A stretch of 64,000 nt of DNA from Nocardia sp. NBC_00565 (GTDB lineage: Bacteria > Actinomycetota > Actinomycetes > Mycobacteriales > Mycobacteriaceae): positions 124,001 through 188,000 of the forward strand of contig NZ_CP107785.1 of NCBI RefSeq assembly GCF_036345915.1, in the 5' to 3' direction. How positions within the stretch are numbered: position 1 is the first letter of the stretch; each line of letters begins with the position of its first letter. A program made the position numbers and the translations under genes. Positions 1-10,329 of the stretch are shown piece by piece. Below the pieces are notes generated by a model, which did no database searches, was not told the origin of the DNA, and was given only the letters and a program-made list of their open reading frames with translations.

Positions 1-1539
1 GAGTCGCTGGCCAAGGCCGCCGGTGACGCGGTGCGCAACGGCGACACCGTGATCCACCCGACCAGCCAGGAGCCGCGCTGGTTCGAGTGGGTCGACAATA
101 TGCACGACTGGTGCATCTCCCGGCAGCTGTGGTGGGGCCACCGGATCCCGATCTGGTACGGCCCCGAAGGCGAAGTGGTGTGCGTCGGTCCGGACGAGAC
201 CGCGCCCGAAGGCTGGGTGCAGGATCCGGACGTGCTCGACACCTGGTTCTCCTCGGGCCTGTGGCCGTTCTCCACCATGGGCTGGCCGGACTCCACCACC
301 GAACTCCAGAAGTTCTATCCGACAAGCGTTCTCGTCACCGGCTACGACATCCTGTTCTTCTGGGTGGCCCGGATGATGATGTTCGGCACCTTCGTCGCCG
401 ACGATCACGTGCTCACCGCGGGTAAGGACGGCGCGAAGCAGGTGCCGTTCAAGGATGTGTTCCTGCACGGCCTGATTCGCGATCAGTACGGCAAGAAGAT
501 GTCGAAGTCGCGCGGCAACGGCATCGACCCGCTGGACTGGATCAATTCCTACGGCGCGGACGCGCTGCGCTTCACCCTGGCGCGCGGCGCGCAGCCCGGC
601 GGTGACCTCTCGGTCGGCGAATCGCATGCGCTCGCCGCACGCAGCTTTGTGACGAAGCTGTTCAACGCCACCAAGTTCGCCCTCATGAACGGGGCAGAGC
701 CGGGTGTGCTGCCCGATCGCACCGAACTCACCGACGCCGACCGCTGGATCATCGATCGGCTCGAAGAGGTTCGCGCCGAGGTGGATTCGGCGTTCGACGC
801 CTACGAGTTCGGCAAGGCCTGCGAGGCGCTGTACCACTTCGCCTGGGACGAGTTGTGCGACTGGTACCTGGAGCTGTCCAAGGTGCAATTCGCCGGTCCG
901 CGCGCCGAGTCGACCAGGATCGTGCTCGGCAATGTGCTCGACGCGGTGCTGCGCCTGCTACATCCGGTCATTCCGTTCGTCACCGAATCGCTGTGGCGGG
1001 CGCTGACCGGCGGCGCGTCCGTGGTCATCGCCGACTGGCCGCAGGCCACCGGGATCGCGACGGATGACACTGCCGCGCAACATATTTCGGACGCACAGCG
1101 GTTGATCACCGAAATTCGGCGGTTCCGCAGCGATCAGGGCCTCGCCGATAAGCAGAAGGTGGCGGCCAAGCTGATCGGTCTGGACACCGCTGGTCTGACC
1201 GAACTGCACGATTCGGTGGCCAACCTGGCCCGGCTCACCGAGCCCGGCGCGGAGTTCGCCGCGACCGCCTCGGTCGAGGTCCGCCTGAGCGGATCCACCG
1301 TGACCGTGGAACTCGACACCTCCGGCGCGGTCGACCTGGATGCCGAACGCCGCCGCCTGGAGAAGGATTTCGCCGCGGCGGAGAAGGAATTGGTGACCAC
1401 CACCGCCAAACTCGGCAACGAGGCCTTCCTGGCCAAGGCACCGGATCAGGTGGTCGACAAGATCAAGGGCCGCCGCGGTATCGCCGAGGCCGAGGTCGCC
1501 CGAATCGGCGCCCGCCTCGCGGAATTGAGCGGCAAATGA
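1..1539 (+). CDS. valS: Valyl-tRNA synthetase, C-terminal part (5' end outside window)
   Basis: Charges tRNA-Val with valine in the cytosol (class I aminoacyl-tRNA synthetase). The frame is open from base 1, so the N-terminal half (HIGH motif, most of the editing domain) lies upstream. Visible are the end of the catalytic core with [15 protein letters not shown], the KMSKS loop coded at 496-510, the helical anticodon-binding domain (roughly 720-1200) and the C-terminal Glu/Lys/Ala-rich coiled coil (about 1320-1536) that is typical of ValRS and absent from IleRS and LeuRS. The stop codon overlaps the ATG of folC (ATGA), so the two genes are translationally coupled. The valS-folC order is conserved in mycobacteria. 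Confidence 0.97.
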   Translation, partial: ESLAKAAGDAVRNGDTVIHPTSQEPRWFEWVDNMHDWCISRQLWWGHRIPIWYGPEGEVVCVGPDETAPEGWVQDPDVLDTWFSSGLWPFSTMGWPDSTTELQKFYPTSVLVTGYDILFFWVARMMMFGTFVADDHVLTAGKDGAKQVPFKDVFLHGLIRDQYGKKMSKSRGNGIDPLDWINSYGADALRFTLARGAQPGGDLSVGESHALAARSFVTKLFNATKFALMNGAEPGVLPDRTELTDADRWIIDRLEEVRAEVDSAFDAYEFGKACEALYHFAWDELCDWYLELSKVQFAGPRAESTRIVLGNVLDAVLRLLHPVIPFVTESLWRALTGGASVVIADWPQATGIATDDTAAQHISDAQRLITEIRRFRSDQGLADKQKVAAKLIGLDTAGLTELHDSVANLARLTEPGAEFAATASVEVRLSGSTVTVELDTSGAVDLDAERRRLEKDFAAAEKELVTTTAKLGNEAFLAKAPDQVVDKIKGRRGIAEAEVARIGARLAELSGK

Positions 1540-2996
1540 ACGCCGAACCGGAGCCGCAGTACGCCGGCGACGAGCACCCCGACGCGCGGCTCGGCTCCGG
1601 GCCGTCCCCGGTGGATCTGGCCGAAATGGCGCTGGTCGAGGCGGAATTGGACCGGCGCTGGCCGGAGACCAAGATCGAGCCCTCGCTCGCCCGCATCGCC
1701 ACGCTGATGGATCTGCTCGGCTCCCCGCAGCAGAACTACCCGGCCATCCACATCGCGGGCACCAATGGCAAGACCTCGGTGACCCGGATCATCGACGCGC
1801 TGCTCACCGCGCTGCACCGGCGCACCGGCCGGATCACCAGCCCGCATCTGCAGCTGGCGACCGAGCGGATCAGCATCGACAACGCGCCGATCACCCCGGC
1901 GCAGTACGTCGCGACCTACCGCGAACTGCTGCCGTATATCGAGATGATCGATAAGCAGTCAGCCGCCGCGGACGGTCCGGCGATGAGCAAGTTCGAGGTG
2001 CTCACCGGCATGGCCTACGCCGCCTTCGCGGAGGCGCCGGTGGATGTCGCGGTCGTCGAGACCGGCATGGGCGGCAGCTGGGACGCGACCAATGTCATCG
2101 ACGGACAGGTCGCGGTGATCACCCCGATCGGCTTGGACCACACCGACTTCCTCGGCGACGATCTCGCGTCCATAGCCGGAGAGAAGGCCGGGATCATCAA
2201 ACGTGCGCCGGACAGCCTGGTCCCGCGCGATACCGTCGCGGTCATCGCCGAGCAGGAACCCGAGGCCATGGAGGTGCTGCTGCGGCGCGCCGTCGAGGTC
2301 GACGCCGCGGTGGCCCGCGAGGGTTCGGAGTTCCGGGTGCTCGCCCGCCAGATCGCGGTCGGCGGCCAGCAGCTCGAATTGCAAGGTCTCGGCGGGGTCT
2401 ACGACGAGATCTTCCTTCCGCTGCACGGTGAGCACCAGGCCCGCAACGCTGTGCTCGCGCTGGCTGCGGTCGAAGCGTTCTTCGGTGCGGGCGCGGATCG
2501 TCAGCTCGATATCGACGCGGTTCGTGCGGGTTTCGCGAGCGTCACCAGTCCGGGCCGGTTGGAGCGCATGCGCAGTGCCCCGACCATCTTCATCGACGCG
2601 GCGCACAATCCGGCGGGCGCGCGGGCGCTGGCCACCACGCTCACCGCGGAGTTCGACTTCCGCAAGCTGGTCGGCGTTGTCGCGGTGCTCGCCGACAAGG
2701 ACGTCGCGGGCATCCTCGAGGCGCTGGAGCCGGTCCTCGACGAGATCGTCGTCACCAACAACGGTTCGCCGCGCGCCATGGATATCGACAGCCTCGCCAA
2801 CCTCGCCGTGCAGCGCTTCGGCGACGAGCGAGTGGTCACCGCCGAAACCCTGCCCGACGCCCTCGAAACGGCGATCGCCATCGCCGAGGAGGTCGGCGAC
2901 GCGAGCGAAATGGTCTCCGGTGCAGGGGTTGTGGTGACCGGCTCGGTCGTGACGGCGGGCGCGGCACGGGCGCTGTTCGGGAAGGCCCCGGCGTGA
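1536..2996 (+). CDS. folC: Bifunctional folylpolyglutamate/dihydrofolate synthase
   Basis: Adds L-glutamate to (dihydro)folate using ATP; cytosolic, Mur-ligase superfamily. The 486-residue length is normal. The Mur-ligase P-loop GTNGKTSV lies near residue 74-81, the [10 protein letters not shown] segment follows, and the second-domain signature [12 protein letters not shown] lies near residue 353. The ATG sits inside the valS stop (ATGA), which fixes the start. The first 30 residues are acidic and Pro/Gly-rich, as in other actinobacterial FolC proteins. It is followed after 68 bases by a DUF4233 membrane protein gene, the same order as Rv2447c-Rv2446c. Confidence 0.96.
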   Translation: MNAEPEPQYAGDEHPDARLGSGPSPVDLAEMALVEAELDRRWPETKIEPSLARIATLMDLLGSPQQNYPAIHIAGTNGKTSVTRIIDALLTALHRRTGRITSPHLQLATERISIDNAPITPAQYVATYRELLPYIEMIDKQSAAADGPAMSKFEVLTGMAYAAFAEAPVDVAVVETGMGGSWDATNVIDGQVAVITPIGLDHTDFLGDDLASIAGEKAGIIKRAPDSLVPRDTVAVIAEQEPEAMEVLLRRAVEVDAAVAREGSEFRVLARQIAVGGQQLELQGLGGVYDEIFLPLHGEHQARNAVLALAAVEAFFGAGADRQLDIDAVRAGFASVTSPGRLERMRSAPTIFIDAAHNPAGARALATTLTAEFDFRKLVGVVAVLADKDVAGILEALEPVLDEIVVTNNGSPRAMDIDSLANLAVQRFGDERVVTAETLPDALETAIAIAEEVGDASEMVSGAGVVVTGSVVTAGAARALFGKAPA

Positions 2997-3064
2997 GTGC
3001 TTGGGCCGTAGTGCGGCAGCATGCATAAGCACGTGGGGCCCGCGAACGCCGAGAAGGAGACAGC

Positions 3065-3508
3065 GTGACTGAGGCAACCGGCGACGCCGCCGAGCCCGAG
3101 GGGACCGACGACCAGCCGCAGGTCCCCCCGCCCGCGACCGATCCGTGGAAAGGCCTGCGCGGTGTCATGGCGGGCACGTTGATCCTCGAGGCGATCACGG
3201 TGCTGCTCGCGCTGCCGGTCGTCGCGGCCGTCGGCGGTGGCATCGGCTGGTTCTCCGGTAGCTATCTGGTGATCCTGGCGCTGGTCATGATTCTCGGCGC
3301 CGGACTCCAGCGTCGCCCATGGGCCATCCCGTTCAATCTGGCCCTGCAGGTGCTGCTGATCCTCGGTATCTTCGTCCATCTGTCCATTGGCGTGATGGGC
3401 ATCTTCTTCGCCGTGGTGTGGGGCTTCATCCTGGTCTTGCGCGCCGACGTCAAGCGTCGGATGGAACTCGGCTTACTGCCGAGTCAGCGCATCCCGGGCT
3501 CTTCTTAA
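3065..3508 (+). CDS. DUF4233 family membrane protein
   Basis: Function unknown. The 147-residue protein has an acidic, proline-rich N-terminus (about 1-30) followed by four predicted membrane segments (about 35-58, 64-84, 90-110 and 114-134) and a short basic tail. It starts at GTG with GAGAAGGAG upstream. It lies between folC and ndk exactly as the DUF4233 gene Rv2446c does in M. tuberculosis. The family assignment rests on this position and on the four-helix profile. It is probably part of the valS-folC-ndk transcription unit. Confidence 0.85.
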   Translation: MTEATGDAAEPEGTDDQPQVPPPATDPWKGLRGVMAGTLILEAITVLLALPVVAAVGGGIGWFSGSYLVILALVMILGAGLQRRPWAIPFNLALQVLLILGIFVHLSIGVMGIFFAVVWGFILVLRADVKRRMELGLLPSQRIPGSS

Positions 3509-3552
3509 CGCCGGTTCGGTAACTGGCGGTAGTGCCCATTAGGCTGTGCGCC

Positions 3553-3969
3553 GTGACTGAGCAGACGTTGGTACTCATCAAGCCGGACGGTGTGGCCCGT
3601 GGCCTCGTCGGTGAGGTGCTGGCCCGGATCGAGCGCAAGGGGCTGAAGATCGCCGCCCTGGAGCTGAAGCAGGTATCCGAGGAGGTAGCGCGCGGCCACT
3701 ACGCCGAGCATGCCGAGAAGCCGTTCTTCGGTTCCTTGATCGAGTTCATCACCTCCGGCCCGGTCGTCGCGGCCATTCTGGAGGGCCCGCGCGCCATTGC
3801 GGCATTCCGTCAGATCGCCGGCGGCACCGATCCGGTCGAGAAGGCCGTGCCCGGCAGTATTCGCGGTGACTTCGCGCTGGAGACCCAGGAGAACCTGGTG
3901 CACGGCTCCGATTCGCCGGAATCGGCCAAGCGGGAAATCGCGCTCTGGTTCCCCGAGTTCCCCGCCTGA
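3553..3969 (+). CDS. ndk: Nucleoside diphosphate kinase
   Basis: Transfers the gamma-phosphate between nucleoside di- and triphosphates through a phosphohistidine. The 138-residue length is standard. The N-terminal [12 protein letters not shown], the PGSIRGDF segment and the active-site loop [10 protein letters not shown] with the catalytic His at residue 117 are all present. The GTG at 3553 is preferred over upstream in-frame codons because the protein then begins [13 protein letters not shown], as in relatives. This canonical enzyme is a useful comparator for the divergent NDK-like protein at 22252-23181. Confidence 0.97.
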   Translation: MTEQTLVLIKPDGVARGLVGEVLARIERKGLKIAALELKQVSEEVARGHYAEHAEKPFFGSLIEFITSGPVVAAILEGPRAIAAFRQIAGGTDPVEKAVPGSIRGDFALETQENLVHGSDSPESAKREIALWFPEFPA

Positions 3970-4454
3970 TCCGAGGCCTGGACGTGAGCTGCGCGAACCG
4001 ATGGCACAGCCGGCATCACCGCGGGACGTAGCCGAGCGCAGCGAGGCGAAGTCGTGCGGTGATGGTGAGACGTCACCACACTGTGTGGGATACTGGTATC
4101 GGTTATCGACGATATCGACTGTTCGCGCAGGTACGCGAATGATCGGTGACGGACGGTAACCGGATGACACTGCGGTTCGATGCCGATCATCGCTGCTACG
4201 AACAGCTGGCCCGTTGCTGGGGTCGGGGGTTCGCGTCGGCACGCTGGATGAGCGCTCGCGCCGTGGAGTTCAGCCAACAGCCAGGCGCCGCGTGACCAGT
4301 TAGCCCGATCGACGAACAACCATGGTGTTAACCGGGCATGCGGGGCGAGACCACACGACCTTGCGCCAACCGCGTGAGGCGAACGGACAGTGCCCCCGCG
4401 TCGGCCGCGTCACTCCTGCCAGGAGGGACGCGCCCGGGGAACCGAGGAGACTTC
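3970..4454. other. ndk-rne intergenic region
   Basis: 485 bases with no convincing gene. The proximal part carries a short repeat (4027-4051) that recurs near 26275. The distal part would hold the rne promoter and leader; no sigma-factor motif is clear enough to call. The GAGGAGAC ribosome-binding site just before 4455 belongs to rne. Open frames reading through this stretch are upstream extensions of rne or shadows. Confidence 0.5.
4027..4051. repeat. Short dispersed repeat, family C, copy 1
   Basis: The segment CGTAGCCGAGCGCAGCGAGG and the bases after it closely match 26275-26300 (CGTAGCCGAGCGCCGGCGAG), differing at only a few positions. It contains the alternating GAGCG/GCGAG pattern often seen as intergenic repeats in nocardiae and mycobacteria. 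No function is apparent. Confidence 0.5.
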
Positions 4455-7400
4455 GTGGCCGATCAAGAGCCGCTGGAAACAACATCACAGGATGCCGAAC
4501 AATTGCCGGATCGAATCCGAGTTCACGCGCTTGCCAAGCGGCTGGGAGTAACCAGCAAACGCATCCTGGCCAAGCTCACCGAGTTGGGTGCCGATGCGCG
4601 TAGTGCGCAGTCGAACGTCGATCGAGCCGTAGCGGAGTCAGTCCGCGACGCGCTCGTCACGCCGGAGCCGGACGCCGCGGCGTCATCGGCTCCCGAGGTC
4701 GCGGCGCCCGCCGAGGAGCAACCTCCCGCCGAGGTGCAACCGCCTGCCGTCAAGGAGCCGGGCCCCATCTTTTCCGCGCCGGACCCGGTGATCGACCAGT
4801 CCGGGTCGCGGCCCGTGGGGGAGCAGCCTGCGGCGCATCAGCCGTCGGTGCAGCTGTTCACCCACTTGGTCACGCAGGAGCCGCACGTCGCGGCGCCGGT
4901 CGTCTTCGAGGCCCCCGCCGCGGTGTCGGCGCCGCTGTTCCTGCCGCCGGATGCGGCGGCCGCGGAGCAGGCGCGCAGGCAGCGCCGGGCCGAGCGCGAT
5001 ACCCGCCGCACCGAGGAGCCGCCGGTCGAGGCGGTCGAGGCGGTCGAGGAAGAAGCCGAGACCACCGAGGACGAGCCGGACTCGACCGAACAGCAGGGCG
5101 ACGCGGATCAGCCGCGCCGCCGCCGCCGTGGCCGTCGTGGTCGTGGTCGTGGGCGTGGCGAGCAGCACAGCGAGTCCGACTCCGACGGTGACGACAGCGA
5201 CGAGAGCACCGAGGACGAGCAGCCCGCCGAGCGTTCGAAGGCGGCCCGCAACGGCACCGCCGGCGATACCGCCGAGTCGACCGATACCGCGGCCGACTCC
5301 GATAACGAGGACGACGAATCCGATCTGCCGGAGGGCTCGAGCCGCCGTCGCCGTCGCCGCCGTCGCCGCAAGGTAGCGGGCGATGGCGCCGAGGCCGAGG
5401 CCGCCTCCGAGGACGATCCGCCGAACACCGTCGTGCACGAGCGCGAGCCGCGCAACAAGAGTCGCAGCCGGGCCACGGTCGACGAGGTGCAGGGCATCAC
5501 CGGCTCCACCCGGCTCGAGGCCAAGCGGCAGCGTCGGCGTGACGGTCGCGAGGCCGGTCGGCGTCGCCCGCCGATCCTGACCGAGTCGGAGTTCCTGGCC
5601 CGCCGTGAAGCGGTGGACCGGGTCATGGTGGTGCGCGAGAAGACCTTCGCCGATCACCCGACCGCCACTCAGGTCGCGGTGCTCGAGGACAACATCCTGG
5701 TCGAGCACTTCGTCACCAACACCGGCTCCGCGTCGATGGTCGGCAACGTCTACCTCGGCAAGGTGCAGAACGTGCTGCCCAGTATGGAGGCGGCGTTCGT
5801 CGATATCGGCCGCGGCCGCAATGGCGTGCTCTACGCCGGTGAGGTGAACTGGGAGGCCGCCGGACTCGGCGGCAAGGAGCGCAAGATCGAGCAGGCGCTC
5901 AAGCCGGGCGATCAGGTGCTGGTCCAGGTCTCCAAGGATCCGGTCGGGCACAAGGGCGCTCGACTGACCACCCAGATCAGCCTGGCCGGACGCTTCCTGG
6001 TGTACGTGCCGGGTGGTTCGTCCACCGGTATCAGTCGCAAGCTGCCCGATACCGAGCGCAAGCGGCTCAAGGAGATCCTGCGCGATATCGTGCCCGCCGA
6101 CGCGGGCGTGATCATCCGCACCGCCTCGGAGGGCGTCGCCGAAGACGAGCTGGCCCGCGATGTCGAGCGGCTACAGGCGACCTGGCGCACCATCGAGAAG
6201 GCCGCCGAGTCCAAGGACAACGGCTCGCCCAAGACGCTGTACGAAGAGCCGGACCTGTTGGTCAAGGTCATTCGCGACCTGTTCAACGAGGACTTCTCCA
6301 AGCTGGTCATCGAGGGCGAACGCTCCTGGACGACCGTCGAGAACTACATCCGCACGGTCGCGCCGGATATGCTCGCCCGGGTCTCCCGGCACGAGAACAA
6401 CGGTGTCGACGTCTTCGAGACCTATCGGATCGATGAACAGCTCGCCAAGGCGCTGGATCGCAAGGTGTGGCTGCCCTCGGGCGGCACCCTGGTGATCGAC
6501 CGCACCGAGGCGATGACGGTCATCGACGTCAACACCGGCAAGTTCACCGGCGCGGGCGGCAGCAACCTGGAGGAGACGGTCACCAGGAACAACCTGGAGG
6601 CCGCCGAGGAAATCGTGCGCCAGATGCGGCTGCGCGATATCGGCGGCATGATCGTGGTCGACTTCATCGATATGGTGCTCGAGTCGAACCGGGATCTGGT
6701 GCTGCGGCGGCTGACCGAGGCCCTGGGACGTGACCGCACCCGTCATCAGGTCTCCGAGGTGACCTCGCTGGGTCTGGTGCAGATGACCCGCAAGAAGCTG
6801 GGCACCGGTCTGGTCGAGGCGTTCTCCACGACCTGTGAGCACTGCCATGGGCGCGGCATCCTGGTGCACACCTATCCGGTGGAGCTCACGGCGTCCGAAG
6901 ACAGCACGCGCGGCACTCGGGAGACCGGATCGCGGCGGCGCCGTGGTCGGGACAAGGGTGCCGCCGCTCCCGCACCCGCCGCGAGCAATGGCATTGCGCC
7001 GGTGGTCGAGGACGAGGCGGATATCGCCGTCAAGCGGGCCCATCCGGTCGCGTTGGCGATGGCGGCGCATCAGTCCGAGGATGCCGGGCATGACGAGGAT
7101 GTCGCGTTCGGGGCGGAGAGTGCTGCCGCCGAGACCGCCGAGGACATCGTGGTCGACGAAGCTGTCGCGGTGGTGGCCGAGGCGGCTGCTGACGCGGTGG
7201 CCGAGGAAGTCTCGGATGTCGAGAGCGCGGCCGACAAGGCCGTGCGGCCCGCGGTCGACGAGGCCGCTGCGGTGACCGAAGCCGCTGTGGTCGAGGCGGT
7301 CGCCGCGGCATCCAGTGACACCGTGGCGGTCGAGCAGACTGTGACATCGGACGCACCCGCCGATCGCGCGGCAGCCAACGGCACCCCGGAATCCGAGCCA

Positions 7401-7616
7401 CGTTCGACCGGGCGCAGGCGCCGAGTCGCCCGTTCGGCCGCCGCACCGGCCGTGGACAGTGCGGGTGCGGTGTTCGTGGTGCCGACGGTGGAACAGGCGT
7501 CGACAGCGCCCGTGGTGGACTACACGGCGGATGCGCCGGTCGTGGTGCCCACACGCAAGCCGCGTCGCCGGGCCGTCGGCCGTCCCGCCGGACCGCCGGT
7601 GGACGACGCCAGCTGA
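4455..7616 (+). CDS. rne: Ribonuclease E/G family endoribonuclease
   Basis: Main endoribonuclease for mRNA decay and rRNA processing. The start GTG at 4455 has GAGGAGA upstream and gives 1053 residues beginning VADQEPLE; longer in-frame extensions lack homology. Order: IF2-N-like helical segment (about 22-48); a long disordered acidic and Arg-rich region with RRRRRGRRGRGRGRG; S1-like domain (GNVYLGKVQNVLPSMEAAFVDI, near residue 430); DNase I-like catalytic core with metal-binding Asp in VIDVNTGKF (near 690) and VVDFIDM (near 734); zinc-link CEHCHGRG (near 795); and an Ala/Val/Glu-rich tail with RRR patches. The sandwiching of the core between two disordered arms is the actinobacterial arrangement. 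A strong terminator follows. Confidence 0.95.
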   Translation: MADQEPLETTSQDAEQLPDRIRVHALAKRLGVTSKRILAKLTELGADARSAQSNVDRAVAESVRDALVTPEPDAAASSAPEVAAPAEEQPPAEVQPPAVKEPGPIFSAPDPVIDQSGSRPVGEQPAAHQPSVQLFTHLVTQEPHVAAPVVFEAPAAVSAPLFLPPDAAAAEQARRQRRAERDTRRTEEPPVEAVEAVEEEAETTEDEPDSTEQQGDADQPRRRRRGRRGRGRGRGEQHSESDSDGDDSDESTEDEQPAERSKAARNGTAGDTAESTDTAADSDNEDDESDLPEGSSRRRRRRRRRKVAGDGAEAEAASEDDPPNTVVHEREPRNKSRSRATVDEVQGITGSTRLEAKRQRRRDGREAGRRRPPILTESEFLARREAVDRVMVVREKTFADHPTATQVAVLEDNILVEHFVTNTGSASMVGNVYLGKVQNVLPSMEAAFVDIGRGRNGVLYAGEVNWEAAGLGGKERKIEQALKPGDQVLVQVSKDPVGHKGARLTTQISLAGRFLVYVPGGSSTGISRKLPDTERKRLKEILRDIVPADAGVIIRTASEGVAEDELARDVERLQATWRTIEKAAESKDNGSPKTLYEEPDLLVKVIRDLFNEDFSKLVIEGERSWTTVENYIRTVAPDMLARVSRHENNGVDVFETYRIDEQLAKALDRKVWLPSGGTLVIDRTEAMTVIDVNTGKFTGAGGSNLEETVTRNNLEAAEEIVRQMRLRDIGGMIVVDFIDMVLESNRDLVLRRLTEALGRDRTRHQVSEVTSLGLVQMTRKKLGTGLVEAFSTTCEHCHGRGILVHTYPVELTASEDSTRGTRETGSRRRRGRDKGAAAPAPAASNGIAPVVEDEADIAVKRAHPVALAMAAHQSEDAGHDEDVAFGAESAAAETAEDIVVDEAVAVVAEAAADAVAEEVSDVESAADKAVRPAVDEAAAVTEAAVVEAVAAASSDTVAVEQTVTSDAPADRAAANGTPESEPRSTGRRRRVARSAAAPAVDSAGAVFVVPTVEQASTAPVVDYTADAPVVVPTRKPRRRAVGRPAGPPVDDAS

Positions 7617-7635
7617 TCGCAAGACCTCGAAGCGG

Positions 7636-7664
7636 ACCCCCGGCGCAAGCGGTGCGCCGGGGGT
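7636..7664 (+). terminator. Intrinsic terminator after rne
   Basis: Perfect 12-bp inverted repeat: ACCCCCGGCGCA at 7636-7647, loop AGCGG, and TGCGCCGGGGGT at 7653-7664, followed by TCCTTC. It lies 20 bases after the rne stop codon. The short T-tract is usual for high-GC actinomycetes. Confidence 0.9.
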
Positions 7665-8012
7665 TCCTTCGTCCGGTGCGGGGGATCTGCCCGTGCCCGA
7701 GATTCGTCTCGGACAAGGGATACCGGCCAGGGAGGCTGACCTGGACCAGGGCGGCTGCTGACGACTGCTCGAAAGGGTCGGTTTGGTCGGCGTGGTATCC
7801 GTCCTGTAATCTGGGACAGTCGCTGCCCGGTGACAGCGCTCGTCTGCGCTGTGTTTGTGACTCGGCTCGAAGCCGAGAGCCATCAGGTTGCTGTGGCGGC
7901 GGTGACTACCAGACCAGAGTGCTGTGGTTTCCCAACGGAGTCATCCGGGCGGGAGCACGCAGCCGCGTGAGCATCGAGCCGCGCGCATTACAGGAAGAAG
8001 GGCAGCCGACCG
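7665..8012 (+). other. rplU upstream region and leader
   Basis: 348 bases between the rne terminator and rplU without a credible gene. It should hold the rplU-rpmA promoter and a leader. AGGAAGAAGGG just before 8013 is a plausible ribosome-binding site for rplU. No known L21 leader structure could be drawn by eye. Confidence 0.4.
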
Positions 8013-8324
8013 ATGGCAACGTACGCGATCGTCAAGACCGGCGGAAAGCAGTACAAGGTCGCGGTCGGTGACCTGGTGAAGGTCGAGAAAATCGAGGGTA
8101 AGCCCGGTTCGTCCGTGGCGCTGGCCCCGGTTCTCGTCGTCGATGGCGCCGAGCTGACCACCGATGCGGCCAAGCTGGCCAAGGTCTCCGTGGCCGCCGA
8201 GGTCGTCGAGCACACCAAGGGCCCGAAGATCCGCATCCACAAGTTCAAGAACAAGACCGGCTACCACAAGCGTCAGGGTCACCGTCAGCCGCTGACGGTC
8301 CTCAAGGTCACCGGCATCAAGTAA
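8013..8324 (+). CDS. rplU: 50S ribosomal protein L21
   Basis: Large-subunit protein that binds 23S rRNA. The 103-residue length is standard. It has the N-terminal [16 protein letters not shown] signature and the C-terminal [14 protein letters not shown] basic stretch. It is followed 40 bases later by rpmA, the invariant bacterial rplU-rpmA pair. Confidence 0.98.
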   Translation: MATYAIVKTGGKQYKVAVGDLVKVEKIEGKPGSSVALAPVLVVDGAELTTDAAKLAKVSVAAEVVEHTKGPKIRIHKFKNKTGYHKRQGHRQPLTVLKVTGIK

Positions 8325-8364
8325 GCCTCCGCGCTTCCTCGAGTTACTTCACAGGAGTTCAGAA

Positions 8365-8631
8365 ATGGCACATAAGAAGGGTGCATCCAGCTCCCGCAAC
8401 GGTCGCGACTCGAACGCCCAGCGACTCGGCGTCAAGCGTTTCGGCGGCCAGGCCGTTTCGGCCGGCGAGATCCTGGTTCGTCAGCGCGGCACACACTTCC
8501 ACCCCGGCGTTCTCGTCGGCCGTGGCGGTGACGACACCCTGTTCGCCCTGGCGGCGGGCAAGGTCGAGTTCGGCACCAAGCGTGGACGCAAGACCGTCAA
8601 CATCGTCGTTCCGGAGCCGGTCGAGGCCTGA
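8365..8631 (+). CDS. rpmA: 50S ribosomal protein L27
   Basis: Large-subunit protein whose N-terminal tail reaches the peptidyl-transferase centre. 88 residues starting [20 protein letters not shown]; the family core [20 protein letters not shown] is present. The ribosome-binding site CAGGAG lies upstream. A hairpin terminator follows at 8659-8692, separating rplU-rpmA from obg. Confidence 0.98.
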   Translation: MAHKKGASSSRNGRDSNAQRLGVKRFGGQAVSAGEILVRQRGTHFHPGVLVGRGGDDTLFALAAGKVEFGTKRGRKTVNIVVPEPVEA

Positions 8632-8658
8632 GGCCTAAACCAACTCCGAGCAGCATCG

Positions 8659-8692
8659 AGCGGGTCAGGGTCGCGAACCCTGGCCCGCTTTT
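8659..8692 (+). terminator. Intrinsic terminator after rpmA
   Basis: Inverted repeat AGCGGGTCAGGG (8659-8670) and CCCTGGCCCGCT (8678-8689) with one G-T wobble, a 7-base loop, and TTT after the stem. It lies 27 bases after the rpmA stop. Confidence 0.85.
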
Positions 8693-8721
8693 CGCGTTCT
8701 CGCAAGATCGCGTTCCACTGA

Positions 8722-8789
8722 ACTGACCTTTTCGAGCGACCTGCAAGCAATCGCTACTGACCTTTTCGAGCGACCTGCAAGCAATCGCT
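8722..8789 (+). repeat. Tandem pair of dispersed repeat family A
   Basis: Two identical 34-base units back to back (8722-8755 and 8756-8789), each containing CGAGCGACCTGCAAGC. The same core recurs inside the phosphotransferase gene at 16843-16869 and, inverted, between the merR and monooxygenase genes at 27359-27383. Within the core, AGCGA and TCGCT, and TGC and GCA, can pair as an imperfect hairpin. The pair lies directly upstream of the obg ribosome-binding site. Confidence 0.85.
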
Positions 8790-8819
8790 ACGGATACCAC
8801 CAAGGAGGATGATTCGGCT

Positions 8820-10274
8820 ATGTCCAAATTCATCGACCGTGTCGTACTGCACGTGCGTGCGGGCAAAGGTGGTCACGGCTGCGCCTCCGTGCGCCGCGAG
8901 AAGTTCATGCCGCTCGGCGGACCCGATGGCGGCAATGGCGGAGGCGGCGGGGATGTGATCCTCGAGGTCGATCCGAATGTGCACACCCTGCTGGACTTCC
9001 ACTTCCATCCGCACGCCAAAGCGAGTAGCGGCAAGCCGGGCGAGGGCAACAACCGCGACGGTAAGCAGGGCACCGATCTGCTGCTGAAGGTGCCCGACGG
9101 CACCGTGGTGCTCGATAACGACGGCAAGGTGCTCGTCGACCTGGTCGGTGCGGGCAACAAGTTCATCGTGGCCCGTGGCGGCCGCGGCGGGCTCGGCAAT
9201 GCCGCGCTGGCCTCCAAGGCGCGCAAGGCGCCCGGTTTCGCGCTGCTCGGTGAGGAGGGTGAGGAGGGCGATCTCGTCCTCGAGCTGAAGTCGGTGGCCG
9301 ATGTCGGTCTGGTCGGGTTCCCGTCGGCGGGTAAGTCATCGTTGGTGTCGGTGCTCTCGGCGGCCAAGCCGAAGATCGCGGACTACCCGTTCACCACCCT
9401 GGTGCCGAATCTCGGTGTGGTCTCCAGTGGTGATACGACCTTCACCATCGCCGATGTACCCGGGCTGATTCCGGGTGCGAGCGACGGTCGCGGGCTGGGG
9501 CTCGACTTCCTGCGGCATCTGGAGCGCTGTGCGGTGCTCGCGCATGTCGTCGACTGCGCGACCCTGGAGCCGGGCCGCGATCCGGTCTCCGATGTGGATG
9601 CACTGGAGGCGGAGTTGGCGGCCTACCAGCCGGCTTTGGACGCCGATACCGGACTCGGTGATCTGGCCGATCGGCCGCGCGTGGTGATCCTGAACAAGGT
9701 CGATGTGCCCGATGCCGCCGAACTGGCGGAGATGGTGATGGCCGAGTTCGCCGCACGTGGCTGGCCGGTCTTCGAGATTTCGGCGGTGAGCCGAGCCGGC
9801 TTGCGCCCCTTGACATTCGCGCTCGCGGAAATGGTGGAGCAGTACCGGGCGGCGCATCCGAAGGCCGCGCCGAAGCGTCCGGTGATCCGTCCGATCGCGG
9901 TGAACGAGTCCGGCTTCAGTGTGATCGCCGATCCGGAGGAGCCGGGCGGGTTCATCGTGCGCGGTCCGCAGCCGGAGCGCTGGGTGCGCCAGACCCAGTT
10001 CGACAACGACGAAGCCGTCGGCTACCTCGCCGACCGTTTGGCCCGTCTCGGTGTCGAGGAGGAACTGGTGAAGCAGGGCGCCGAGCCCGGCGCGCCGGTC
10101 ACTATCGGCAATGTCACCTTCGAGTGGGAGCCGCAGATCTCGGCCGGCATCGATATGGTGCCAACGGGCCGCGGCACCGACATTCGACTGGAGCAGAACG
10201 ACCGGATCAGCGCGGCCGAGCGCAAGCACGCGTCGCGGGTGCGGCGTGGTCTGGTCAAAGAGGACGAGGAATAG
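8820..10274 (+). CDS. obg: GTPase Obg/CgtA
   Basis: Essential ribosome-associated GTPase acting in 50S maturation and stress signalling. 484 residues: glycine-rich OBG fold (about 1-158, with [14 protein letters not shown]); G domain with P-loop GFPSAGKSS (about 166), G3 DVPGL and G4 NKVD; and a C-terminal OCT domain typical of actinobacteria. The start ATG has AAGGAGG nearby, just after the tandem repeat at 8722-8789. It is followed by proB. Confidence 0.97.
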   Translation: MSKFIDRVVLHVRAGKGGHGCASVRREKFMPLGGPDGGNGGGGGDVILEVDPNVHTLLDFHFHPHAKASSGKPGEGNNRDGKQGTDLLLKVPDGTVVLDNDGKVLVDLVGAGNKFIVARGGRGGLGNAALASKARKAPGFALLGEEGEEGDLVLELKSVADVGLVGFPSAGKSSLVSVLSAAKPKIADYPFTTLVPNLGVVSSGDTTFTIADVPGLIPGASDGRGLGLDFLRHLERCAVLAHVVDCATLEPGRDPVSDVDALEAELAAYQPALDADTGLGDLADRPRVVILNKVDVPDAAELAEMVMAEFAARGWPVFEISAVSRAGLRPLTFALAEMVEQYRAAHPKAAPKRPVIRPIAVNESGFSVIADPEEPGGFIVRGPQPERWVRQTQFDNDEAVGYLADRLARLGVEEELVKQGAEPGAPVTIGNVTFEWEPQISAGIDMVPTGRGTDIRLEQNDRISAAERKHASRVRRGLVKEDEE

Positions 10275-10329
10275 ACGTGAACCCCTGCGGCGCGGTGGGT
10301 TCTGTTGCGGTACCGGGAGTTCGGTTGCG

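Noticed and set aside
1959..3077. A 372-codon minus-strand frame opposite folC
   Set aside because: Shadow of folC, with no domain or start signal.
4683..5951. A 422-codon minus-strand frame opposite rne
   Set aside because: It is the shadow of the repetitive acidic/Arg-rich part of RNase E, giving Leu/Arg/Gly-rich low-complexity sequence.
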